Positions 44,085 through 59,094 of a stretch of DNA of 64,000 nt are shown here, piece after piece; the stretch's first letter is position 1; the number at the start of each line of letters is the position of its first letter. The DNA lies in contig JAVIAB010000025.1 in assembly GCA_032433765.1 (NCBI GenBank), positions 36,540,782 to 36,604,781 of the forward strand, read 5' to 3'. Source of the DNA: Megaustenia siamemsis. Lineage: Eukaryota > Mollusca > Gastropoda > Stylommatophora > Ariophantidae. The notes beneath the pieces were generated by a model, which was given only the letters and a program-made list of their open reading frames with translations, did not search any database and was not told the DNA's origin. A program made the translations under genes and the position numbers.

Positions 44085-45520
44085 GCTCTAAACTCTGTGG
44101 GTTTCCTAAAACATTTGACAGTTTAAACCGACCAACACTATCATCATCATCATCATCATCATGTGCCATACCGGTTGGCGTAGGCGATCATGTCCCTCCA
44201 CAATCTTCTATCTACAGTACATCATATCAGTTCTGTTGTTGACTGTTTTCCATGCCATGACACCAAGCTATCCAGTATTTTCTTTCTTTGTCGCCCGTGA
44301 TCTCTCTTTCATTTTATTTTGCCAGTTGTAACCAAGTATTCCAACTTTCCTCTTCTCAAGATGTGCCCAAAAAATGTTGATTGCTTCTTTCTGATGTTTT
44401 TTAAGAGCTCCCTTTTTTTGTGTTGGCCTCTTTGAGAACTTCCTCATTGGTCTTTTTAGCTGCCCAGGGAACTTTCAACATTCTTCTGAGAAATCCCATC
44501 TCTGTGGCCTCCAATCGTCTTTTCATTTGTTTGTCTATTGTCCATGATTCGCTTCCATAGGTCAGAATTGGTTCTATATAGCACCGATGAACTCTCTTTC
44601 TCATTTTTATTGACATAGATTTGTTGCATAAGATATTTGTAACCTTCTGAAATGCTATTTTGGCCTGAGCTATTCTGCTTTTTATTTCTGTGGTGCATCT
44701 ACCATCTGATGTTATTATTGTGCCCAAGTATTTGACGAGTTTCACTTGTTTCAGATTTGTCTCGTTTATTTTTATGCTGCATGATGGTGATGATTGTTTC
44801 TTTGATATAACCATTACTTCTGTTTTCTTGCTATTCAGACTGAGACCTTTCTTGTTTCTTTCTTTTACTATTATGTCTATCATTTCTTGTAGTTCATTCT
44901 CTGTCTCTGCTATTAAGACTGTGTCATCCGCATATCGCAAATTATTTATGTTGTGACCGTTGACTTCAATTCCGTTTTTGTCTACTATTGATCTCATAAT
45001 ATATTCGCTGTAAAGTGAAAACAAATCCGGCGACAGAACACATCCTTGTCTGACTCCTTGTTTTAGGACCAACACTATGGACAAATATTAACATCCATGG
45101 ATTCCCTACAAAACATGTGAATATTGTAAACGCCTTTTATTCACATTTAGTTCGCTGTGTGAGCACAGACATTGACTGGTTCCCACTAGAAACAGAGACA
45201 ATGGTGACCTCATGTCACCACTTTTACCTGGAACTGCGATTGATTGGGTCTACTGAAGATCAATATAAGACAGATAATTAAGTGGATTGATAATCAACTC
45301 CTAGAAGATTTGCACTTTGCCGACGACTTGGCACTTTTAAGTTCTGCACACGATGATGATCAAAACAAGATAGAACGACTCCACAATATTTCTGTTCAAA
45401 CAGCGCACCAGAACAACACGACCAAAACAAAAGTTCTGGATATTGCCAGCATAGTTTCTGATATAACAATTAACAGGGACATTTGACAAAAAGGGACCTA
45501 CCAAGGCAGCAAAATGTCCA
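44085..45520 (+). pseudogene. LINE (family G) RT fragment, broken by a family B insertion
   Basis: The left part (to 44141) reads P-K-T-F-D-S-L-N-R-P-T-L, RT motif A. After the insertion, with one copy of the target duplication set aside, the same reading continues from 45079 as H-G-F-P-T-K-H-V-N-I-V-N-A-F-Y. Further on come L-E-D-L-H-F-A-D-D-L-A-L-L-S-S (motif C, intact F-A-D-D), then T-K-T-K-V-L and T-Y-Q-G-S-K-M-S-T-N-G-D-I, where the 48-bp array starts. 5'-truncated, with frame breaks around 45250 and a stop near 45484. Confidence 0.8.
44130..45078 (-). mobile_element. LINE family B, 5'-truncated insertion with 12-bp target-site duplication
   Basis: GACCAACACTAT flanks it at 44130-44141 and 45067-45078. 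The 3' end has an ATCATCATCATC tail (plus strand). The open frame 44401-45084 (minus) reads G-V-R-Q-G-C-V-L-S-P, N-L-R-Y-A-D-D-T-V-L-I-A with the RT catalytic pair intact, V-K-Y-L-G-T-I-I-T-S-D-G-R-C, and C-Y-I-E-P-I-L-T-Y-G-S-E-S-W-T. It is 5'-truncated inside the RT, so it is a dead-on-arrival copy. The clear duplication and long open frame suggest a young insertion. Confidence 0.92.
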
Positions 45521-48500
45521 CTAATGGAGATATAACATCAGAAATCATGACACACATCGCACTAGCATGAAATGGAGACATAACATCAGAAATCATGACA
45601 CACATCACACTAGCATCAAATGGAGATATAACATCAGAAATCATGACACACATCGCACTAGCATCAAATGGAGACATAACATCAGAGATCATGACACACA
45701 TCACACTAGCATCAAATGGAGATGTAACATCAGAGATCATGACACACATCACACTAGCATCAAATGGAGACATAACATCAGATATCATGACACACATCAC
45801 ACTAGCATCAAATGGAGATATAACATCAGAGATCATGACACACATCACACTAGCATCAAATGGAGACATAACATCAGATATCATGACACACATCACACTA
45901 GCATCAAATGGAGACATAACATCAGATATCATGACACACATCACACTAGCATCAAATGGAGAAATAACATCAGATATCATGACACACATCGCACTAGCAT
46001 CAAATGGAGACATAACATCAGAGATCATGACACACATCACACTAGCATCAAATGGAGACATAACATCAGAGATCATGACACACATCACACTAGCATCAAA
46101 TGGAGATATAACATCAGAGATAATGACACACATCGCACTAGCATCAAATGGAGACATAACATCAGAGATCATGACACACATCACACTAGCATCAAATGGA
46201 GACATAACATCAGAAATCATGACACACATCACACTAGCATCAAATGGAGACATAACATCAGAGATCATGACACACATCACACTAGCATCAAATGGAGACA
46301 TAACATCAGAAATCATAACACACATCCCACTAGCATCAAATGGAGACATAACATCAAAAATCATGACACACATCGCACTAGCATCAAATGGAGACATAAC
46401 ATCAGAAATCATGACACACATCGCACTAGCATCAAATGGAGACATAACATCAGAAATCATGACACACATCCCACTAGCATCAAATGGAGACATAACATCA
46501 AAAATCATGACACGCATCGCACTAGCATCAAATGGAGACATAACATCAGAAATCATGACACACATCGCACTAGCATCAAATGGAGACATAACATCAGAAA
46601 TCATGACACACATCACACTAGCATCAAATGGAAATAAAACATCAGAGATCATGACACGCATCGCACTAGCATCAAATGGAGACATAACATCAGAAATCAT
46701 GACACACATCGCACTAGCATCAAATGGAAATAAAACATCAGAGATCATGACACACATCACACTAGCATCAAATGGAGACATAACATCAGAAATCATGACA
46801 CACATCACACTAGCATCAAATGGAGACATAACATCAGAAATCATGACACACATCACACTAGCATCAAATGGAAATAAAACATCAGAGATCATGACACACA
46901 TCACACTAGCATCAAATGGAAATAAAACATCAGAGATCATGACACACATCACACTAGCATCAAATGGAAATAAAACATCAGAGATCATGACACGCATCAC
47001 ACTAGCATCAAATGGAGGCATAACATCAGAAATCATGACACACATCGCACTAGCATCAAATGGAGGCATAACATCAGAAATCATGACACACATCGCACTA
47101 GCATCAAATGGAGGCATAACATCAGAAATCATGACACACATCGCACTAGCATCAAATGGAGGCATAACATCAGAAATCATGACACACATCGCACTAGCAT
47201 CAAATGGAGGCATAACATCAGAAATCATGACACACATCACACTAGCATCAAATGGAGGCATAACATCAGAAATCATGACACACATCGCACTAGCATCAAA
47301 TGGAGATATAACATCAGAAATCATGACACACATCGCACTAGCATCAAATGGAGACATAACATCAGAAATCATGACACACATCACACTAGCATCAAATGGA
47401 GATATAACATCAGAAATCATGACACACATCGCACTAGCATCAAATGGAGGCATAACATCAGAAATCATGACACACATCGCACTAGCATCAAATGGAGATA
47501 TAACATCAGAAATCATGACACACATCGCACTAGCATCAAATGGAGATATAACATCAGAAATCATGACACACATCACACTAGCATCAAATGGAGATATAAC
47601 ATCAGAAATCATGACACACATCGCACTAGCATCAAATGGAGATATAACATCAGAAATCATGACACACATCGCACTAGCATCAAATGGAGATATAACATCA
47701 GAAATCATGACACACATCGCACTAGCATCAAATGGAGACATAACATCAGAAATCATGACACACATCGCACTAGCATCAAATGGAGATATAACATCAGAAA
47801 TCATGACACACATCGCACTAGCATCAAATGGAGATATAACATCAGAAATCATGACACACATCGCACTAGCATCAAATGGAGATATAACATCAGAAATCAT
47901 GACACACATCGCACTAGCATCAAATGGAGATATAACATCAGAAATCATGACACACATCGCACTAGCATCAAATGGAGATATAACATCAGAAATCATGACA
48001 CACATCGCACTAGCATCAAATGGAGATATAACATCAGAAATCATGACACACATCGCACTAGCATCAAATGGAGATATAACATCAGAAATCATGACACACA
48101 TCGCACTAGCATCAAATGGAGACATAACATCAGAAATCATGACACACATCCCACTAGCATCAAATGGAGATATAACATCAAAAATCATGACACACATCAC
48201 ACTAGCATCAAATGGAGACATAACATCTGATATCATGACACACATCACACTAGCATCAAATGGAGACATAACATCAGATATCATGACACACATCACACTA
48301 GCATCAAATGGAGAAATAACATCAGATATCATGACACACATCGCACTAGCATCAAATGGAGACATAACATCAGAGATCATGACACACATCACACTAGCAT
48401 CAAATGGAGACATAACATCAGAGATCATGACACACATCACACTAGCATCAAATGGAGATATAACATCAGAGATAATGACACACATCGCACTAGCATCAAA

Positions 48501-51500
48501 TGGAGACATAACATCAGAGATCATGACACACATCACACTAGCATCAAATGGGGACATAACATCAGAAATCATGACACACATCACACTAGCATCAAATGGA
48601 GACATAACATCAGAGATCATGACACACATCACACTAGCATCAAATGGAGACATAACATCAGAAATCATAACACACATCCCACTAGCATCAAATGGAGACA
48701 TAACATCAAAAATCATGACACACATCGCACTAGCATCAAATGGAGACATAACATCAGAAATCATGACACACATCGCACTAGCATCAAATGGAGACATAAC
48801 ATCAGAAATCATGACACACATCCCACTAGCATCAAATGGAGACATAACATCAAAAATCATGACACGCATCGCACTAGCATCAAATGGAGACATAACATCA
48901 GAAATCATGACACACATCGCACTAGCATCAAATGGAGACATAACATCAGAAATCATGACACACATCGCACTAGCATCAAATGGAAATAAAACATCAGAGA
49001 TCATGACACACATCACACTAGCATCAAATGGAGACATAACATCAGAAATCATGACACACATCACACTAGCATCAAATGGAGACATAACATCAGAAATCAT
49101 GACACACATCACACTAGCATCAAATGGAAATAAAACATCAGAGATCATGACACACATCACACTAGCATCAAATGGAAATAAAACATCAGAGATCATGACA
49201 CACATCACACTAGCATCAAATGGAAATAAAACATCAGAGATCATGACACGCATCACACTAGCATCAAATGGAGGCATAACATCAGAAATCATGACACACA
49301 TCGCACTAGCATCAAATGGAGGCATAACATCAGAAATCATGACACACATCGCACTAGCATCAAATGGAGACATAACATCAGAGATCATGACACACATCAC
49401 ACTAGCATCAAATGGAGATATAACATCAGAGATCATGACACACATCACACTAGCATCAAATGGAGACATAACATCAGATATCATGACACACATCACACTA
49501 GCATCAAATGGAGATATAATATCAGAGATCATGACACACATCACACTAGCATCAAATGGAGACATAACATCAGATATCATGACACACATCACACTAGCAT
49601 CAAATGGAGACATAACATCAGATATCATGACACACATCACACTAGCATCAAATGGAGAAATAACATCAGATATCATGACACACATCGCACTAGCATCAAA
49701 TGGAGACATAACATCAGAGATCATGACACACATCACACTAGCATCAAATGGAGACATAACATCAGAGATCATGACACACATCACACTAGCATCAAATGGA
49801 GATATAACATCAGAGATAATGACACACATCGCACTAGCATCAAATGGAGACATAACATCAGAGATCATGACACACATCACACTAGCATCAAATGGAGACA
49901 TAACATCAGAAATCATGACACACATCACACTAGCATCAAATGGAGACATAACATCAGAGATCATGACACACATCACACTAGCATCAAATGGAGACATAAC
50001 ATCAGAAATCATAACACACATCCCACTAGCATCAAATGGAGACATAACATCAAAAATCATGACACACATCGCACTAGCATCAAATGGAGACATAACATCA
50101 GAAATCATGACACACATCGCACTAGCATCAAATGGAGACATAACATCAGAAATCATGACACACATCCCACTAGCATCAAATGGAGACATAACATCAAAAA
50201 TCATGACACGCATCGCACTAGCATCAAATGGAGACATAACATCAGAAATCATGACACACATCGCACTAGCATCAAATGGAGACATAACATCAGAAATCAT
50301 GACACACATCACACTAGCATCAAATGGAAATAAAACATCAGAGATCATGACACGCATCGCACTAGCATCAAATGGAGACATAACATCAGAAATCATGACA
50401 CACATCGCACTAGCATCAAATGGAAATAAAACATCAGAGATCATGACACACATCACACTAGCATCAAATGGAGACATAACATCAGAAATCATGACACACA
50501 TCACACTAGCATCAAATGGAGACATAACATCAGAAATCATGACACACATCACACTAGCATCAAATGGAAATAAAACATCAGAGATCATGACACACATCAC
50601 ACTAGCATCAAATGGAAATAAAACATCAGAGATCATGACACACATCACACTAGCATCAAATGGAAATAAAACATCAGAGATCATGACACGCATCACACTA
50701 GCATCAAATGGAGGCATAACATCAGAAATCATGACACACATCGCACTAGCATCAAATGGAGGCATAACATCAGAAATCATGACACACATCGCACTAGCAT
50801 CAAATGGAGGCATAACATCAGAAATCATGACACACATCGCACTAGCATCAAATGGAGGCATAACATCAGAAATCATGACACACATCGCACTAGCATCAAA
50901 TGGAGGCATAACATCAGAAATCATGACACACATCACACTAGCATCAAATGGAGGCATAACATCAGAAATCATGACACACATCGCACTAGCATCAAATGGA
51001 GATATAACATCAGAAATCATGACACACATCGCACTAGCATCAAATGGAGACATAACATCAGAAATCATGACACACATCACACTAGCATCAAATGGAGATA
51101 TAACATCAGAAATCATGACACACATCGCACTAGCATCAAATGGAGGCATAACATCAGAAATCATGACACACATCGCACTAGCATCAAATGGAGATATAAC
51201 ATCAGAAATCATGACACACATCGCACTAGCATCAAATGGAGATATAACATCAGAAATCATGACACACATCACACTAGCATCAAATGGAGATATAACATCA
51301 GAAATCATGACACACATCGCACTAGCATCAAATGGAGATATAACATCAGAAATCATGACACACATCGCACTAGCATCAAATGGAGATATAACATCAGAAA
51401 TCATGACACACATCGCACTAGCATCAAATGGAGACATAACATCAGAAATCATGACACACATCGCACTAGCATCAAATGGAGATATAACATCAGAAATCAT

Positions 51501-54500
51501 GACACACATCGCACTAGCATCAAATGGAGATATAACATCAGAAATCATGACACACATCGCACTAGCATCAAATGGAGATATAACATCAGAAATCATGACA
51601 CACATCGCACTAGCATCAAATGGAGATATAACATCAGAAATCATGACACACATCGCACTAGCATCAAATGGAGATATAACATCAGAAATCATGACACACA
51701 TCGCACTAGCATCAAATGGAGATATAACATCAGAAATCATGACACACATCGCACTAGCATCAAATGGAGATATAACATCAGAAATCATGACACACATCGC
51801 ACTAGCATCAAATGGAGACATAACATCAGAAATCATGACACACATCCCACTAGCATCAAATGGAGATATAACATCAAAAATCATGACACACATCACACTA
51901 GCATCAAATGGAGACATAACATCTGATATCATGACACACATCACACTAGCATCAAATGGAGACATAACATCAGATATCATGACACACATCACACTAGCAT
52001 CAAATGGAGAAATAACATCAGATATCATGACACACATCGCACTAGCATCAAATGGAGACATAACATCAGAGATCATGACACACATCACACTAGCATCAAA
52101 TGGAGACATAACATCAGAGATCATGACACACATCACACTAGCATCAAATGGAGATATAACATCAGAGATAATGACACACATCGCACTAGCATCAAATGGA
52201 GACATAACATCAGAGATCATGACACACATCACACTAGCATCAAATGGGGACATAACATCAGAAATCATGACACACATCACACTAGCATCAAATGGAGACA
52301 TAACATCAGAGATCATGACACACATCACACTAGCATCAAATGGAGACATAACATCAGAAATCATAACACACATCCCACTAGCATCAAATGGAGACATAAC
52401 ATCAAAAATCATGACACACATCGCACTAGCATCAAATGGAGACATAACATCAGAAATCATGACACACATCGCACTAGCATCAAATGGAGACATAACATCA
52501 GAAATCATGACACACATCCCACTAGCATCAAATGGAGACATAACATCAAAAATCATGACACGCATCGCACTAGCATCAAATGGAGACATAACATCAGAAA
52601 TCATGACACACATCGCACTAGCATCAAATGGAGACATAACATCAGAAATCATGACACACATCGCACTAGCATCAAATGGAAATAAAACATCAGAGATCAT
52701 GACACACATCACACTAGCATCAAATGGAGACATAACATCAGAAATCATGACACACATCACACTAGCATCAAATGGAGACATAACATCAGAAATCATGACA
52801 CACATCACACTAGCATCAAATGGAAATAAAACATCAGAGATCATGACACACATCACACTAGCATCAAATGGAAATAAAACATCAGAGATCATGACACACA
52901 TCACACTAGCATCAAATGGAAATAAAACATCAGAGATCATGACACGCATCACACTAGCATCAAATGGAGGCATAACATCAGAAATCATGACACACATCGC
53001 ACTAGCATCAAATGGAGGCATAACATCAGAAATCATGACACACATCGCACTAGCATCAAATGGAGACATAACATCAGAGATCATGACACACATCACACTA
53101 GCATCAAATGGAGATATAACATCAGAGATAATCAGACACACATCGCACTAGCATCAAATGGAGACATAACATCAGAGATCATGACACACATCACACTAGC
53201 ATCAAATGGAGACATAACATCAGAAATCATGACACACATCACACTAGCATCAAATGGAGACATAACATCAGAGATCATGACACACATCACACTAGCATCA
53301 AATGGAGACATAACATCAGAAATCATAACACACATCCCACTAGCATCAAATGGAGACATAACATCAAAAATCATGACACACATCGCACTAGCATCAAATG
53401 GAGACATAACATCAGAAATCATGACACACATCGCACTAGCATCAAATGGAGACATAACATCAGAAATCATGACACACATCCCACTAGCATCAAATGGAGA
53501 CATAACATCAAAAATCATGACACGCATCGCACTAGCATCAAATGGAGACATAACATCAGAAATCATGACACACATCGCACTAGCATCAAATGGAGACATA
53601 ACATCAGAAATCATGACACACATCACACTAGCATCAAATGGAAATAAAACATCAGAGATCATGACACTCATCGCACTAGCATCAAATGGAGACATAACAT
53701 CAGAAATCATGACACACATCGCACTAGCATCAAATGGAAATAAAACATCAGAGATCATGACACACATCACACTAGCATCAAATGGAGACATAACATCAGA
53801 AATCATGACACACATCACACTAGCATCAAATGGAAATAAAACATCAGAGATCATGACACACATCACACTAGCATCAAATGGAAATAAAACATCAGAGATC
53901 ATGACACACATCACACTAGCATCAAATGGAAATAAAACATCAGAGATCATGACACGCATCACACTAGCATCAAATGGAGGCATAACATCAGAAATCATGA
54001 CACACATCGCACTAGCATCAAATGGAGGCATAACATCAGAAATCATGACACACATCGCACTAGCATCAAATGGAGGCATAACATCAGAAATCATGACACA
54101 CATCGCACTAGCATCAAATGGAGGCATAACATCAGAAATCATGACACACATCGCACTAGCATCAAATGGAGGCATAACATCAGAAATCATGACACACATC
54201 ACACTAGCATCAAATGGAGGCATAACATCAGAAATCATGACACACATCGCACTAGCATCAAATGGAGATATAACATCAGAAATCATGACACACATCGCAC
54301 TAGCATCAAATGGAGACATAACATCAGAAATCATGACACACATCACACTAGCATCAAATGGAGATATAACATCAGAAATCATGACACACATCGCACTAGC
54401 ATCAAATGGAGGCATAACATCAGAAATCATGACACACATCGCACTAGCATCAAATGGAGATATAACATCAGAAATCATGACACACATCGCACTAGCATCA

Positions 54501-57496
54501 AATGGAGATATAACATCAGAAATCAAGACACACATCACACTAGCATCAAATGGAGATATAACATCAGAAATCATGACACACATCGCACTAGCATCAAATG
54601 GAGATATAACATCAGAAATCATGACACACATCGCACTAGCATCAAATGGAGATATAACATCAGAAATCATGACACACATCGCACTAGCATCAAATGGAGA
54701 CATAACATCAGAAATCATGACACACATCGCACTAGCATCAAATGGAGACATAACATCAGAAATCATGACACACATCGCACTAGCATCAAATGGAGATATA
54801 ACATCAGAAATCATGACACACATCGCACTAGCATCAAATGGAGATATAACATCAGAAATCATGACACACATCGCACTAGCATCAAATGGAGATATAACAT
54901 CAGAAATCATGACACACATCGCACTAGCATCAAATGGAGATATAACATCAGAAATCATGACACACATCGCACTAGCATCAAATGGAGATATAACATCATA
55001 AATCATGACACACATCGCACTAGCATCAAATGGAGATATAACATCAGAAATCATGACACACATCGCACTAGCATCAAATGGAGACATAACATCAGAAATC
55101 ATGACACACATCCCACTAGCATCAAATGGAGATATAACATCAAAAATCATGACACACATCACACTAGCATCAAATGGAGACATAACATCTGATATCATGA
55201 CACACATCACACTAGCATCAAATGGAGACATAACATCAGATATCATGACACACATCACACTAGCATCAAATGGAGAAATAACATCAGATATCATGACACA
55301 CATCGCACTAGCATCAAATGGAGACATAACATCAGAGATCATGACACACATCACACTAGCATCAAATGGAGACATAACATCAGAGATCATGACACACATC
55401 ACACTAGCATCAAATGGAGATATAACATCAGAGATAATGACACACATCGCACTAGCATCAAATGGAGACATAACATCAGAGATCATGACACACATCCCAC
55501 TAGCATCAAATGGAGACATAACATCAAAAATCATGACACACATCGCACTAGCATCAAATGGAGACATAACATCAGAAATCATGACACACATCGCACTAGC
55601 ATCAAATGGAGACATAACATCAGAAATCATGACACACATCCCACTAGCATCAAATGGAGACATAACATCAAAAATCATGACACGCATCGCACTAGCATCA
55701 AATGGAGACATAACATCAGAAATCATGACACACATCGCACTAGCATCAAATGGAGACATAACATCAGAAATCATGACACACATCGCACTAGCATCAAATG
55801 GAAATAAAACATCAGAGATCATGACACACATCACACTAGCATCAAATGGAGACATAACATCAGAAATCATGACACACATCACACTAGCATCAAATGGAGA
55901 CATAACATCAGAAATCATGACACACATCACACTAGCATCAAATGGAAATAAAACATCAGAGATCATGACACACATCACACTAGCATCAAATGGAAATAAA
56001 ACATCAGAGATCATGACACACATCACACTAGCATCAAATGGAAATAAAACATCAGAGATCATGACACGCATCACACTAGCATCAAATGGAGGCATAACAT
56101 CAGAAATCATGACACACATCGCACTAGCATCAAATGGAGGCATAACATCAGAAATCATGACACACATCGCACTAGCATCAAATGGAGGCATAACATCAGA
56201 AATCATGACACACATCGCACTAGCATCAAATGGAGGCATAACATCAGAAATCATGACACACATCGCACTAGCATCAAATGGAGGCATAACATCAGAAATC
56301 ATGACACACATCACACTAGCATCAAATGGAGACATAACATCAGAAATCATGACACACATCACACTAGCATCAAATGGAGATATAACATCAGAAATCATGA
56401 CACACATCGCACTAGCATCAAATGGAGGCATAACATCAGAAATCATGACACACATCGCACTAGCATCAAATGGAGATATAACATCAGAAATCATGACACA
56501 CATCGCACTAGCATCAAATGGAGATATAACATCAGAAATCATGACACACATCACACTAGCATCAAATGGAGATATAACATCAGAAATCATGACACACATC
56601 GCACTAGCATCAAATGGAGATATAACATCAGAAATCATGACACACATCGCACTAGCATCAAATGGAGATATAACATCAGAAATCATGACACACATCGCAC
56701 TAGCATCAAATGGAGACATAACATCAGAAATCATGACACACATCGCACTAGCATCAAATGGAGATATAACATCAGAAATCATGACACACATCGCACTAGC
56801 ATCAAATGGAGATATAACATCAGAAATCATGACACACATCGCACTAGCATCAAATGGAGATATAACATCAGAAATCATGACACACATCGCACTAGCATCA
56901 AATGGAGATATAACATCAGAAATCATGACACACATCGCACTAGCATCAAATGGAGATATAACATCAGAAATCATGACACACATCGCACTAGCATCAAATG
57001 GAGATATAACATCATAAATCATGACACACATCGCACTAGCATCAAATGGAGATATAACATCAGAAATCATGACACACATCGCACTAGCATCAAATGGAGA
57101 CATAACATCAGAAATCATGACACACGTCCCACTAGCATCAAATGGAGACATAACATCAAAAATCATGACATGCATCGCACTAGCATCAAATGGAGACATA
57201 ACATCAGAAATCATGACGCACATCGCACTAGAATAAAATGGAGACATAACATCAGAAATCATGACACACATCGCACTAGCATCAAATGGAGATATAACAT
57301 CAGAAATCATGACGCACATCACACTAGCATCAAATGGAGACATAACATCAGAAATCATGACACGCATCGCACTAGCATCAAATGAAGACATAACATCAGA
57401 AATCATGACATTGATCACACTAGCATCAAATGGAGACATAACATCAGAAATCATGACATTGATCACACTAGCATCAAATGGAGACATAACATCAGA
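45521..57496. repeat. 48-bp satellite, about 249 copies, LINE-derived, with higher-order repeats
   Basis: Monomer contains ATGACACACATCACACTAGC, ATCAAATGGAGACATAACAT and CAGAAATC. One plus-strand frame reads M-T-H-I-T-L-A-S-N-G-D-I-T-S-E-I per unit. Variants include GGAGGC, GGAAATAAA, CATCCC and GATATC. Rare variants recur at fixed distances (2352, 1344 and 3696 bp). A 2-base phase break lies near 53130, and stop-making variants lie at 54994 and 57010. Long open frames exist on both strands (about 2500 codons each) only because 48 is divisible by three; no gene is called. Confidence 0.97.
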
Positions 57497-58190
57497 ACCA
57501 TCAACGTGATGATAGATGACCTTATTTTAATTTTACTTCCTTGTTGTTGTTCTGCCACATGTTCTTCACGGCGTTTTGTTTGTGCGTGTAGTTGAAGCAG
57601 TCGAAGAAAAAAGTGAAGACGTTTCAAATAAATTGAAAATGAAAGAAAATGTTCAGCGAAAAGTACACGCGTGTTAACCGCTCATATTTCGCCGAGGACT
57701 CCGTTGGAGATGGACACAAGAGATCGTTTGTGCTTCCAGTCAATGGAAATTTACGAGTTTTTTTGTTGCGTAATCAGATAACAAGATTTGGTCAGCTCGC
57801 AGGGATTAAATTAGCCGACATTTTGATTACTTCTGCTGTTACGGCTTCTGTCTAGCTTTTATTATCAGGAAATAGGTTATAAGAAACACAGATCGGCTTA
57901 ATTGTATTTGCGGCAGTCCTCAATGTGTTTTATTCATTTTTGGTTGTTGCAAATAGTATTTGAAGCAGACATTGGAATATTTTTACCTGATTACTAAATC
58001 TCTTATCCGCCACCTGAATTATTTTCCCTTGCACGTGCCACGCTTGAGTAATAATTTCTGTTTCAGCAATGTTGTATGAATGATTTTTTTTTTTTTTTAA
58101 ATAATTTACATATAACTAACTGTCTAGCGTAATGATTCCGCCATGATCATCTGGTATGTGGCTTTGTACGACTGTTGATTTGTCATATTT
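57497..58190. other. Non-repetitive stretch, no gene recognised
   Basis: A 68-codon open stretch (57649-57855, plus) has no recognisable domain. A T run lies near 58090. Confidence 0.5.
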
Positions 58191-58194
58191 GAAA

Positions 58195-59090
58195 ATCAGG
58201 TCAATTGAATCAAAGCATTAAAAGTTTATCAATAAAAACAAGAATACAAAATAAGATCAAATAATATCAAAATTAGATCGATAAAAGCAGGAATTCAAAA
58301 TATGATTAAATAAGATCAAAATTAGATCGATAAAAACAGGAATTCAAAAATAAAATCAAATAAGATCAAAATAATTAGATCGATAAAAACAGGAATTTCA
58401 AAAATAAGATCATTTAAGGGCAAAATTAGATAAATAAAAACAGGAATTAAAAATATGATTAAATAAGATCAAAATTAGATCAATAAAAACAGAAAGTAAA
58501 AATAAAATCAGATAAGATCAAAATTAGATCAATAAAAACAGGAATTAAAAATAAAATCAGATAAGATCAAAATTAGATCAATAAAAATAGGAATTAAAAA
58601 TAAAATCAGATAAGATCAAAATTAGATCAATAAAAACAGGAATTAAAAATACGATCAGATCAATAGAACCAAGAATTCAAAATTAGATCAAAATTAGATA
58701 AATAAAAACAGGAATTCAGAATTAGATCAAAATTAGATCAATAAAACCAAGAATTCAAAATAAGATCAAATCACATCAGATCATTAAACCAATAATTGAA
58801 AATAAGATTAAATAAGATAACAGTTAGATAAATGAAACCAATAATTGAAAATAAGATTAAATAAGATAACAATTAGATAAATGAAACCAATAATTGAAAA
58901 TAAGATTAAATAAGATAACAATTAGATAAATGAAACCAATAATTGAAAATAGGATCAAATAAGATCAAGTTAGATTAATAAAATTAGTCATTCAAAATAA
59001 GATCAAATTAAGTCAATAAAATCAAGAACTCAAAAAAGATTTTTAAAAGATCAAATTAGATCAATCAAACAAATTTGAAAGTTAGATTAA
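58195..59090. repeat. AT-rich 49-bp minisatellite, diverged
   Basis: Repeating words AGATCAATAAAAACAGGAAT and AAAATAAGATCAAAATTAG. Copies differ in length; the right part has CCAATAATTGAAAATAAG. Confidence 0.88.
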
Positions 59091-59094
59091 CAAA

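Noticed and set aside
45498..57487. Giant open frames (about 2500 and 1450 codons on the minus strand, 2518 on the plus strand) as surface or repeat-protein genes
   Set aside because: Open on both strands only because the 48-bp unit is a multiple of three and lacks stops; no start context, splice sites or non-repeat domain.
57649..57855. 68-codon frame as a small gene or exon
   Set aside because: No recognisable motif; no supported splice sites.
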